A stretch of 64,000 nucleotides of DNA from Saccharomycopsis phalli. Lineage: Eukaryota > Ascomycota > Saccharomycetes > Ascoideales > Saccharomycopsidaceae. How positions within the stretch are numbered: the first letter of the stretch is position 1; every line of letters begins with the position of its first letter. Shown in pieces: positions 10,801 through 19,945 of this stretch. The position numbers and the translations under genes are program-made. The DNA is taken from contig CP073215.1 of the NCBI GenBank assembly GCA_020342235.1, forward strand, positions 1 to 64,000, given 5' to 3'. The notes under the pieces were generated by a model, which saw only the letters and a list, made by a program, of their open reading frames with translations, did not search any database and had not been told where the DNA came from.

Positions 10801-11549
10801 GCACCAGATGGTTCACTAATACCAATCCCAGCAACCCCATACAAAAGAGCATAGACACGCAGATTAAATCAGGCGTCGCAAACAATGAACTCCACGCGTA
10901 TCCCCTCATCAAAGAGACACTCGCGGCCCTCAACATCAGCATTCCCTACCAGCGATCCTTTGAAGACGTCTCCTCAAGAATCAATCAGAGGGCGGAGCAA
11001 CTAATTCAAGATCAGACTGAACTGGAAACTGCCACACAACAAATGGCCCCGCTGAAACAAAGAAAAATTTCTGTTTTAAAAGAAGCTACAAGGAAAAAAG
11101 TAACCAAGGAATGGCAAGAACTCATTGACTCCAATGAAATCCGACTACCGACTCACTACACAACGCTACGCCGAGGTCCAATTCAAGTTACTACTGAAAA
11201 GTCAACATTACTACTTTCAGAAGCACTAGTTGGGCCCAAACGAGCACTAAGCAAAATCAGTCAACTCCTTAGCGGCCAAAGCCTAGTCTCACATAAAACT
11301 AAGACTTTATTCAATGCCGAAGCGAGCCCATCATGCAGCCGATGTGAGGATGCTGCACCATCTATTTTTCACGATTTCACATGCCCGATACTATTGGACT
11401 CTCGTGCCCAAGCACAGATTCCTGAAGGAATTACCAACGCTACTCAAGCTCGCATCCTCTTCTCAGATAAGGCGAAGCTTAAAAATCTTATAGAATTCTA
11501 CTCGTCGGTGCTGGACCGGTGGTTTTCTCTTTTTGTTACAGCACGTTAG
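7861..11549 (+). CDS. LINE ORF2: endonuclease and reverse transcriptase (interrupted)
   Basis: The reading frame starts at ATG 7861. The endonuclease domain shows 'MVQEPPYRHG', 'MGDLNASHPSF' and 'FGSDHYGL' (catalytic E, D/N and SDH). RT motifs follow in order: 'KKAPGPDQI', 'TVVIPKPGKPDYN', 'YRPISLLNIMGKIYE', 'GAVLVDIEGAFNN' (motif A Asp), 'GVPQGSPISPILF' (motif B), 'VIGFIDDITIF' (motif C, FIDD in place of the usual FADD), and 'VKLLGITLD'. The C-terminus has a C-x2-C...H-x4-C knuckle ('CSRCEDAAPSIFHDFTC'). A TAG stands at 8311-8313 in the same frame as the flanking sequence. The solo LTR 9408-9686 with its duplicated GCAAA lies inside the RT; its 279 + 5 bp are not a multiple of three, yet the frame to the right is the same ORF2 frame displaced by exactly that length, so apart from stop and insertion the ORF shows no shift. 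Confidence 0.85.
9408..9686 (+). mobile_element. Solo LTR, family A, inserted in the LINE
   Basis: 279 bp, TGTTGAAG...ATTACGTCA, flanked by GCAAA at 9403-9407 and 9687-9691. It starts with a doubled TGTTGAAGATGTCGAA segment. Exact borders, and a young insertion because the duplication is perfect and the LINE flanks join cleanly. Confidence 0.9.
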
Positions 11550-11856
11550 GAGGGCTACCGAATTAGTACCTTGGGGAGGGGGTGGCTAAAGTTACCTCCA
11601 AAGATCTAGGCGAAAAACTCATTGCCCCTCCAATGCTCATTACCTTACATATTTACAAGCTCTGGTCGAAAGTTTTTTATCTCTGTTGCAGAGTTTTCTT
11701 TCGATGACTATATAGCAGCACCGTCCTTAGTCATAGACGGCGAAGTATAAATCTCCCCTGGGAGCCTAGTATAGCTATAGCCTTAAATAAATATTATTAT
11801 TATTATCCTGATTAATCATGGCTAACCGTTCCGGTAAATCTAAACTTCAACAGGAG

Positions 11857-12300
11857 TCAATGAGTTATTGCCATTCCTTGGCTACCTTTTTCCTTGTAGC
11901 TTCTTTCAAAACAGAAATTTTTCTTTATTTCAGCGGGGTCATTTGTTGTGTGGCAGTTTCCAGTTCAGTCTGGTCTTGAATTAGTTGCTCCGCCCTCTGA
12001 TTGATTATTGAAGAGACGTTTTTAAAGGATCGCTGGTAGGGAATGCTGATGTTGAGGGCCGCAAGTGTCTCTTTGATGAGGGGATACGCGTGGAGTTCAT
12101 TGTTTGCGACGCCTGATTTAGTCTGCGTGTCTATGCTCTTTTGTATGGGGTTCCTGGTATTTGTATTAGTGATCCATCTGGTGTACTTGTCAATAGCAAT
12201 CCGCTTGAGTAGAAGTGATAGTGGGAGAGAGCCTGACTCAATGTTGAGGATGCCAGTCGCAGTTGGTCTTAGCATGCCCAAGGCCAGTCGTAGAGCGGTT
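11857..12300 (-). mobile_element. Inverted duplicate of an internal LINE ORF2 segment
   Basis: Reverse complement of about 10690-11145 of the neighbouring LINE. The minus-strand frame 11925-12281 encodes 'GMLRPTATGILNIESGSL' and 'ELETATQQMTPLK', close to the LINE C-terminal half. It lies tail-to-tail about 50 bp past the LINE's 3' end, so source and copy form a large inverted repeat with a spacer of about 0.7 kb. Either a second, 5'-inverted insertion or a local rearrangement. Confidence 0.8.
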
Positions 12301-12439
12301 TATTCAAATATAAAGGAACAAAACTCAACTATAATTAACTAAATATCTGAGCATGAGTTTGTAACAATGTCACACTCTCCAGTCGAGATTTAGGTATTGA
12401 CATATTACCATCAAGTAATCAATAACCAAACCTCAAACT

Positions 12440-12785
12440 CCTCCAAGATGATCCTAACTACTCAAAGACCGATCGACTAAGAATACTCGAGGAATTAGAT
12501 CTCCAAGGACTACATATCCAGCACAGGTTGCCTCAAGTACTAAACGGAGTTAGTAGATCTTTCTAGGCATAAATTCGGCTGCTAGTCGCTAAAACGCACC
12601 AATAAGATAGTCGGTTATCTTTCAAGTGTATGGCTTGCCTTGCAAGTCTGAATTCAAAGGGTTTTCTTTGACATCGTTTATGCCTCGGAATTCTTCTAAC
12701 TGAAAATATAATTTTTGAATCACTGTGTTTCCGTAGACAATATATAGCTTTATACAAAAATAAATATTATCTATTATTTTTTGGA
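12440..12785 (+). mobile_element. Older LINE relic with its own 3' end
   Basis: Translation near 12449 gives 'DPNYSKTDRLRILEELD', matching 'LPNYSKTDWLKVLEELD' of the LINE ORF2. The right part ends in 'CAATATATAGCTTTATAC' and an AT-rich tail, which matches, in reverse, the fragment at 48968. A second, more diverged LINE subfamily with the middle of the element missing. A piece resembling family B LTR sequence (AAAGGAACAAAAC) precedes it at about 12310. Confidence 0.6.
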
Positions 12786-13240
12786 TGCAGATGCTATCTC
12801 ATGCACCTATTTACGTACATCTTATTATCTGCGCCACCCTTTCATACTAGTTCGTACACAAATCTTGTCTTTACACTGTCTCCCATCTATTTCGCACTTG
12901 GTCTCTCTTTCATATCCATCCGTTCTTATTTGTTAAATTCTTTCTATACTTAATGTCCTCGATAGATCCCTCATTTCACCATTTGTTTATTATTATACGT
13001 TCGTACTAAACTTTTCTGCATTTTTTTTTGCCACTCATCCAGCTCCTCCATCCACAATGCCGTTGCATTCAGTACGCATAAATATATTCGCATAATTTTT
13101 TCCTTTCCTTACATTATACAAATTACATCACACCAACTTAATTAAATTTAATATTTTTTATAATTTCTTTCATTCTTCGCTCCTAAATAGATTATCTGTT
13201 ATTTATGGTCCTTCTACACATTCCTTTTCATTCATCCTTC
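12786..13240. other. AT-rich spacer before subtilase copy 3
   Basis: Pyrimidine-rich on the top strand, similar in texture to 500-1100 before copy 1. No gene, LTR or RNA recognised. Confidence 0.4.
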
Positions 13241-13265
13241 AGCCGTTTCACAATCATGCACGGCT
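13241..13265 (+). promoter_or_regulatory. Conserved inverted-repeat block upstream of subtilase copy 3
   Basis: Perfect 6-bp arms AGCCGT and ACGGCT around TTCACAATCATGC. It is the most symmetrical of the three instances and ends 85 bp before the ATG. Confidence 0.55.
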
Positions 13266-13350
13266 ATCTCTTTCACTGTAATACTCTATTATCTATTCAA
13301 TAATCTATCGTCTATATAAGGCTCTATTTAATCCTCATTTTTTCTCCATC

Positions 13351-14337
13351 ATGCTCTTTATATTTTTCTTGTATCTCCTCCATCTAGCTGTCGCTAGGGT
13401 TGTCACAAGAGACGGCCCAAAGTATTTGGCTCGGATCTCAAGTACTGCCAAAATTCTACCTGAATCTGATACATATCCCTACCATTACCAGTCTCAATCT
13501 GGTGAAGGTGTGGCTATCTACATAGTCGATTCCGCTCCCAAGGAAGAAATGTCTGCTTATGAGCCTTATTTTGTTAAGCCACCCCGACTCATCTACAAGA
13601 ACCCAAATGATAAGTACCGCTCTATCCTGGAACGCTCCGCCTCTCACGCCGAGGCTGTTTCCCTTATTGCTGCCGGAAAATATTATGGTGTTGCACCCAA
13701 AGCTCAAATTTTCTTTGTCCCTGTTAAATTCAGAGATGGCAATACAATGCAAGAAATTTTAGACGGGATTAAGTATGCAATCAAAGATTATCATGAAAAG
13801 CGTCTACAATCACATCCCAAAGGTATCGTTATCAATGTTAGTGTTGGAGATGGCGATGAACCAATAAAAAAACCACATGCAGCGCTGAATCGGTTAGATG
13901 CCCTACTTGAACAATATCCAAACGTTCATGTGGTGATTGCGTCAGGTAACAACAATTATGATAGCTGTGAAGTTCCGTTGGCCACTTCAGAAAAAGCATT
14001 TACAGTTGGCTCAGCCAATTTTAATGGTATTGAATCTCAATTTTCCAACTGGGGAGCTTGCGTTGATTATTTTGCTACTGGTGAGGGTATTAAAATTGCT
14101 GGTGTTTCATTTGCAGGTACATCATTTGCTGCACCACAAGTATCTGGCCTTATTGCTTATTTCATTTCCACAAACTCAAACTCACAAAGCACATACGGGA
14201 ACGGTGATCGTAATTCAGAAGATATGAAAGAGTTGCTTGATCATTATTCTAACAGAAATCCTATTAGTCTGAGAAAAGGTACCAATGCACCATTAATTGG
14301 TAATGATATCAAACCTCCAGGTTGGCGATCTTCTTGA
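13351..14337 (+). CDS. Small secreted subtilisin-like serine protease, copy 3
   Basis: Predicted 328-residue S8 peptidase with signal peptide MLFIFFLYLLHLAVA. Triad: Asp60 in 'GEGVAIYIVD', His99 in 'SASHAEAVSLIAAG', Ser258 in 'AGTSFAAPQVSGL'; oxyanion Asn200 in 'ASGNNNYDSC'. Family block 'FSNWGACVDYFATGEG'. As in the other copies the Asp is followed by S/A-x-P rather than T/S-G, and no propeptide domain is visible. It shares 'SQSTYGNGD' with copy 2 and the ending 'KGTNAPLIGND' with both. The frame is intact, as in copies 1 and 2, which argues that all three are under selection despite lying in transposon-rich sequence. Confidence 0.85.
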   Translation: MLFIFFLYLLHLAVARVVTRDGPKYLARISSTAKILPESDTYPYHYQSQSGEGVAIYIVDSAPKEEMSAYEPYFVKPPRLIYKNPNDKYRSILERSASHAEAVSLIAAGKYYGVAPKAQIFFVPVKFRDGNTMQEILDGIKYAIKDYHEKRLQSHPKGIVINVSVGDGDEPIKKPHAALNRLDALLEQYPNVHVVIASGNNNYDSCEVPLATSEKAFTVGSANFNGIESQFSNWGACVDYFATGEGIKIAGVSFAGTSFAAPQVSGLIAYFISTNSNSQSTYGNGDRNSEDMKELLDHYSNRNPISLRKGTNAPLIGNDIKPPGWRSS

Positions 14338-14417
14338 GGCATCATCTTACGAAATATATCGTTAGTGTCATTATAAGTAGAGGTTGAAATTGCTACAAAT
14401 TTTGCTCAGATATTTAA

Positions 14418-14605
14418 TTATAGATAATTCATCTTCTTGTTACTATACTAGCTATTTCTTATCCTATTTATATTCTTTTCTGAGATGCCTCCAGTTACCT
14501 TCGGCTTCTGAGATCATTGTCCGTACGGCCTCATAATACTATTAGGTCAGTTAACTTCTTCAACACTTTCAACATTAATCTCTCAGATCTTCGACATCTT
14601 CAACA
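14418..14605 (-). mobile_element. Truncated family A LTR, reverse orientation
   Basis: Runs from TATAGATAATTCATCTTC to the terminal CTTCGACATCTTCAACA. Its U5-side end is absent compared with the copies at 4731 and 7051. A fossil. Confidence 0.65.
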
Positions 14606-14779
14606 ATGATTGTTATCCATATCTATTCAGTCGGCGTATATCTCTCCTTATTTAGTTGAAATGCACACTTCGTTTGTTTACCTGTTCTTATAAGTCTTAC
14701 TTCTCTTATCTAAAATACACGTAGTATCATAGATGCACAATGCGTATACAATGCGTAGAGCATACCAAGCTTCAATACA

Positions 14780-16150
14780 ATCGGTTCTTTTCGAACCAAA
14801 GATAAGCGTCCAAATGTGTTTCTAGAATCCAACTTCAAAATGAAGGGGCAAAATTGGGCATGAATCCAGCGAAATTATTGGGAATTGTCCTTGACACGCA
14901 GCTCAGCTTAATCTATGTCGTGGTTGAGAACCACTGCAGAACAAGTTCACTAGTGCAACATCGGTGTCGGTAATTTCTTTACCGACTCCCGGTTTTGATT
15001 AGACTAAAGTAATCCAACCAATGATGTTTTTGATAAGATATTATTGGAGGATAAAGATCTGATAAGAGATCCAGAATAGTCTATATAAGAAGGGCTTCCT
15101 TCTTATAGAAAACACACAATTCAACTGAACAGTTCAGCTAGATATTATATCTAGCAAAGCCCAATCCGGTTATCCAAATCCTAAAGGAACAAAACAAATA
15201 ATTAAGTAGTTTATAGTTCACATAATACTATGTCTATTTCAGGCGATACTATTAACTACGACAATCTATCTCAAACAAATATTATCCAAGATGTGCCAGA
15301 CGGCAATACGAATACGATACGTCAATCGGATAACCCGAATCACTATAATAATATTATTCAAAATGTGTACAATCCCACTTATGTAATATGATATGGCGGG
15401 GGCCTTCTTTAAGAACATCACGAAAATCCAATGATATCAAGTGAGTATGAACCCAGCTCAATATTGAGACTGGCATTCGGAATGCACATACCAAATTCCC
15501 CCTCAGTCATCTACGTCGATAGTGGCATACTACCACTTCACACACTGCTCAAATAACTTTCTAGAACCAAGGTAATGTGATGAGTCGTGAACACATCCAG
15601 AGCCCGGTGCGTGCCTGTTTATTACAACCAGTACAAATCTGTCGAACATCAAAAGGGATAATTCCACAATGCTTGGTCATTCATAATATGCTAAGAATGA
15701 CAGCACCACAGACTCCAACCAGTGGAACCTTGGAGACCATCACATAAACACTAGATAGGATAGCCTATCATGCACTACAACAAAAGTGTCGCGATGACGA
15801 CTCTCATTATATACAGATGCTGCCATAGCCCTTCAATCAGATGATTCACAAATGGTTTCAAATAAAACAGTCAAATAGTGACAGGAAACTGTTGCCTCTC
15901 ACAGTAACAATCACCCAAGACACTACCGAAGAGCACGTCAATTAAACACCAAGCACTTATAATTGATAGAGATAAGCCAAAGCTCCCCCTATCGGAGGCT
16001 CCTACAATGCCCAAGGCGATCCTCAGTTCATTCCCACAGTTGCTCAGCGGAATGAGCCTTGCAGATGGTAAGTTGCTAAAACACTTTAGTAACAATAACC
16101 CAAGATATTGACGGTGTGGGATAAGCTTCCCTTCCATAATACTTTATTTC
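14780..16150 (+). mobile_element. Old LINE relic, ORF2 3' half, with an LTR inside
   Basis: Pieces in order: 'AKLLGIVLDTQLSL' (about 14870), 'ILRLAFGMHIPNSPSV' and 'DSGILPLHTLLK' (about 15450-15550), and 'KPKLPLSEAPTMPKAILSS' (about 15960). These match 'VKLLGITLDKRLRF', 'ALRLALGMLRP', 'ESGSLPLSLLLK' and 'STLLLSEALVGPKRALSK' of the LINE at 7861-11549. It has many breaks and is much more diverged than the other copies. The family B LTR at 14916-15263 sits in it. Confidence 0.6.
14916..15263 (+). mobile_element. Solo LTR, family B, with 5-bp target duplication
   Basis: 348 bp from TGTCGTGGTTGAGAACC to TTAACTACGACA, flanked by ATCTA at 14911-14915 and 15264-15268. It serves as the uninterrupted reference for family B. 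It looks whole. Confidence 0.9.
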
Positions 16151-16799
16151 CAGTGCCCAGAGTTACTAGGAGCCAGAATTCTTTCAAGAATAAATAATAT
16201 ACTAGAATCTGCAAATGGGATCCAAAAACACTAGAGAAGTCTTTACCATCCACAAATCAGTCCACAAATTCATTAAGTTTTACTAGAACACGATGAAGCA
16301 TAATGCTTCCGCCACACAACGTGAATTCAGTCGCCAAAATTGCCAATGACAAAAGAAACCAGGCATCTCCCATAATCTTATAAGATACTGTGACGCTTAA
16401 GCAAATCAGTTGCAGTTCAAGTTTTTAATCCTATGCAGTTACGCAAGTACTGATAAAGGGTTCTCTTTACCAGTATTGCTGTCTCAGGATTTTCCTGTGT
16501 GGAGAAATATTTGTCAACATTCCTGGCCTTTAATGTTGTCTGTGATCCTTTTGACCTTGTTCCATCACCAGTATGACTTACCTGCCATGTCGTAACTTGG
16601 CTCGTCCTTCTTGTTGCTACCATATCTTACTGAAGTAGAAAATTCAATTCCTGTTACCCTTATAACTGATTTATATCTTTTTCTATTCCTATTAGATCAT
16701 TTAATTTCTTTAATGCGAACATTCATGACTTGTTGAGTTTGCTGTGTTGCAAAAAACTAACAGACTATATGCATACCTACAGTGCAGAATGTAGTATAC
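16151..16799. other. Repeat-derived sequence, not assigned
   Basis: Between the LINE relic and the copia relic. No conserved reading frame was recognised; short frames on both strands show no family. Confidence 0.35.
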
Positions 16800-18866
16800 A
16801 AATATCTATCAAGATGAGACAAGGTCCATTAGAAAAATTGGTTCTGAATTAAAGGATATAGTAGATGTAAGGGCCAAATCACGAAATTAACTGAAAAAGG
16901 AATGTGTAAATTAGCTTCTGAAGGTTCGTCCAAAGTTGTGTATCACGGTATCACGCAAAAGTATGCCACATATCTTAATAGTGATGTGCGCCGTGTTGAA
17001 TATCCTCCAGGTCATGGCACCCTGTCCATTTTTATCAGACTGAAGTTTATTTGAGGATCCTTATGACTATGGAAGCACACTCTATGATTGGTGATTTCAC
17101 GAAAATTACACTAGACAAACCTACAACATATTACCCGGATAATGAAGCATTTGAAAAATGTCCTGTGCACACCAGATGGTAGATTAATCACATATCAGTA
17201 TCAAGAGTTACTAGTGCGGTCATTGTATTTATTGGCGATGTTTCATTTAACTTCCAGACTATTCCAGCTATTTAAGTGAATGAGTCGAGCTCGAGACTCT
17301 ACAAAGCTGAATTACTGAATGTGTCTGATGCCAACACTAGTGAAGATGTGTCCGCTTGTCATACTGACAATATTTGTAGCAGTCTTGCGGCAGGAGATTT
17401 AAATTATATTACTGAAGTATCAGAGAATGAGCCCGCTAATATTGACACCTTTGAAAAGAATTTTGTTGTCATTCTAGACTGATGATAATGGTGGCACGAC
17501 AGCATTAAGTGAACTTCAAAACCTCAATGAACTTTCCCTAAGACGTCACAATTGGCGCTGTTGAAGCATCTGATAATACACCTGAATCAGTCACAGAATC
17601 CAAGTTCTTGAGTAACACTACTCTATTCCTCGGAAGATTTGATTGGAAGCAAACGCTGAAGCACATTCTGAATATTACAAATGATCCTTGTTTTGGTAGA
17701 ACCTCTAGCTTGGATGAATTTTGTCCGAAGATATTGGTCCTGTCATACATTTGACTCAAAAGAGGGTAAAGAGACACTGGGCCCTAGACATTGTGTGAAA
17801 TGGTAGTAACTAAGATTTAAGCGGTCACATAATACCTCAAAAGATTTACATAATTAAATTTGAAGACTTTTGCATTTTAAATGAATCAACTAGCGATAGC
17901 ATCAATTAAGTTGCAATTATAGTATCAATCAAGTTACAACGTGTTTTATGGCTGCTACAAAATCAATTGATTATGCTCCAATGATTTTCAAATATGCTAA
18001 TTCAGGAGAAGATAGTGTACTTTAGAGAAATGCTATTATGGATGAGATTTTTCATGAGATTAGAATGTGACATTCAGTTTGGCTCCACCTCAAGGACATA
18101 GGTCCATCATCTGTCTTGTGGTAATTTCTTGGTTTGTAATAGCATAAGTTGCGACTAATCAGCTATATTTTTGATTAGTCGGATATCTTAAAGTATCTAA
18201 AAGGGAAACATTGAGCAGTGGCTAAGATGGTCGCCAAGTGCTTGAAGGGAAGTTTGGCAAAATGTGTTTTCTATTGCAGAGAAGTGATTCATATATGAAG
18301 TGAATATTGAAGTGCATACTGGGGAACAGATAAAATGAATACAATGTCCACAATTGGATGTTTTTGTTTGGAGGGGGTGCTATTATTTGGAAATCAAGAA
18401 GGCAGACTACTGTTGTACTATCTACAACTACTGTTAAGTATATGGCACTAAGATACTGTGTCAAAGAAATCATACGGTTAATTCAATCATACATACAAAT
18501 TATAAACACTCACGGTATTAGGAAAGTCATGAAATTACATAACAGACAAAACTTTTTTTAACGGTTTCTTGAGCCTCGCATCAGCTGACCAAAAACTGTA
18601 ATATAGCTTGCAAGGATTTCATAGTCACTATTGATACTATTCATTATTTGGTTCTGTTGTAGATAAATATCGCGGCACAGGGTTAATAGCAAGGATTAAC
18701 CGAATACATTATACAAAAGAAACGAGGTATCCAGAATAGGTAAGAACGGCAATTTAGTAATTAAGTATAAATAGCACAGAAAATGAATAGTTAGAATAAC
18801 AAGTATTGAATTATCTATAACAGTATATATGGAAGCCATTGAGAGAAATTCTAAATTAGGACTGGT
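16800..18866 (+). mobile_element. copia-type LTR-retroelement relic with diverged 3' LTR
   Basis: Recognisable parts in order: the block before integrase ('SSSRLYKAELLNV', about 17290), the start of reverse transcriptase ('KSIDYAPMIFKYANSG' and 'AIMDEIFHEI', about 17960-18080), RNase H ('IGCF', 'LFGGGAIIWKSRRQTTVVLS', 'YMALRYCVKEIIRLI', about 18350-18490), and an LTR of the family A type at about 18640-18866. An old fossil with many breaks. The adjoining LTR suggests that family A LTRs belong to this Ty1/copia lineage. Confidence 0.6.
18640..18866 (+). mobile_element. Diverged family A LTR (3' LTR of the copia relic)
   Basis: 'AAGTATAAATAGCACAGAAAA', 'AGAATAACAAG', 'CTATAACAGTATATATGGAA' type strings and 'CATTGAGAGAAATTCTA' recur in the same order as in the LTR at 4434-4685. 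It follows the RNase H block in the same orientation, as a 3' LTR should. Confidence 0.6.
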
Positions 18867-19945
18867 TCTCACTATCAAATCTGAGTTTCATACGTCAGCT
18901 ATCTGGATATTTTCATAAAATGCTAAACTAAATTCACCTCTTTATATTATACTAACCAAGATACGTGTTGATAAGGTGGTTAAAATACATTTACTTGACT
19001 ATTCTAAGGGAGGCTATAAATAGCGGAAAAGTATGTGCGAACAAAGTGACTGAGACTTGAAACGAAGGGGATGAAACTTGCGTAGAATGGTCTTGGAATG
19101 TGTCTCGTAAAGATAGCAAGTCATGATCATTTGTCTATGAGTCTTGTAAAGAAATTAGCATGGGCTTTATTACAGTCTTTAATTAAGTTTGTTACTTGTT
19201 GCCCATTGTTGGTTCGTTAACGATGCAAGGAATAGACTACAATATTGAGAAAAAACATAATACATACGGCAAACATGCTTCTAAATTGGTTTAGACTCTA
19301 TTCTTTGGTTAATTTATCGTATGAAACGATTTGATATGAGAACACATGAAGAATTGTAGATATAGGTCAAAGCAACTTATGCTTGATGTACCTCTATTCG
19401 CATTAAATAAAGTTTTAGTTTCTTGCATGAATATGTCGCTATGACAGAACTACATAAATATCATGCAAATTCTTGAGTGGGCTATATAAAATCCCACAAT
19501 CATGTTTAAATCCATTTTTGTTCAATTAATAATCGGCACAGCCTGGTTGATCTGTTATATTGAATGTCGGTTAAATTTTCAGATCTTGCCACATCCTTGA
19601 CTTAACTCCAGCATATTTGTGAAGATTGCCTCGTGATCTACAATGTAGGTATGCATGAATTGAAATATTTTTCAACTTTAGTAATCTGCAACATCATTGC
19701 ATTTTATTTGGGCTACATTGTCTACAACAAGAACTCAAAGGGCATTTATACTTTACTCAAAATGAAACTTCTATGTAGCAATCAAGGACCACATTAAATT
19801 TTAGCCAAAACCTTTCATTGTCTTCCGAAGACTAATGAGAAGCCCTTCAATTTCCAATGGCAAATCCCGATAATTCAAGCAATAGTGTTTCTATCGAGCA
19901 ATAAAGAATAAAGAGAAAAAGCAAACAAACCTTATCTCAAGGCTA
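18867..19945. other. AT-rich intergenic region
   Basis: No convincing reading frame on either strand, and no LTR, LINE or tRNA seen. It forms the boundary between the repeat-rich subtelomere and the first single-copy gene. Confidence 0.4.

Larger units (their letters stand above)
7408..11808 (+). mobile_element. APE-type LINE (non-LTR retrotransposon), nearly whole, 5' truncated
   Basis: Holds the end of ORF1, a long ORF2 with apurinic endonuclease, reverse transcriptase and a C-terminal zinc knuckle, a 3' UTR of about 260 bp, and a terminal (ATT)n run at about 11788-11808. A solo LTR (9408-9686) interrupts ORF2, and one in-frame TAG occurs at 8311-8313. No RNase H domain is seen. The endonuclease and RT arrangement suits the I/Tad/jockey group rather than a site-specific element. 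Related 3' fragments lie at 38183 and 48540. Confidence 0.9.

Noticed and set aside
15871-16137. Gag-like protein of the copia relic
   Set aside because: First taken for gag; the plus-strand reading matches the C-terminal part of the LINE ORF2 instead.
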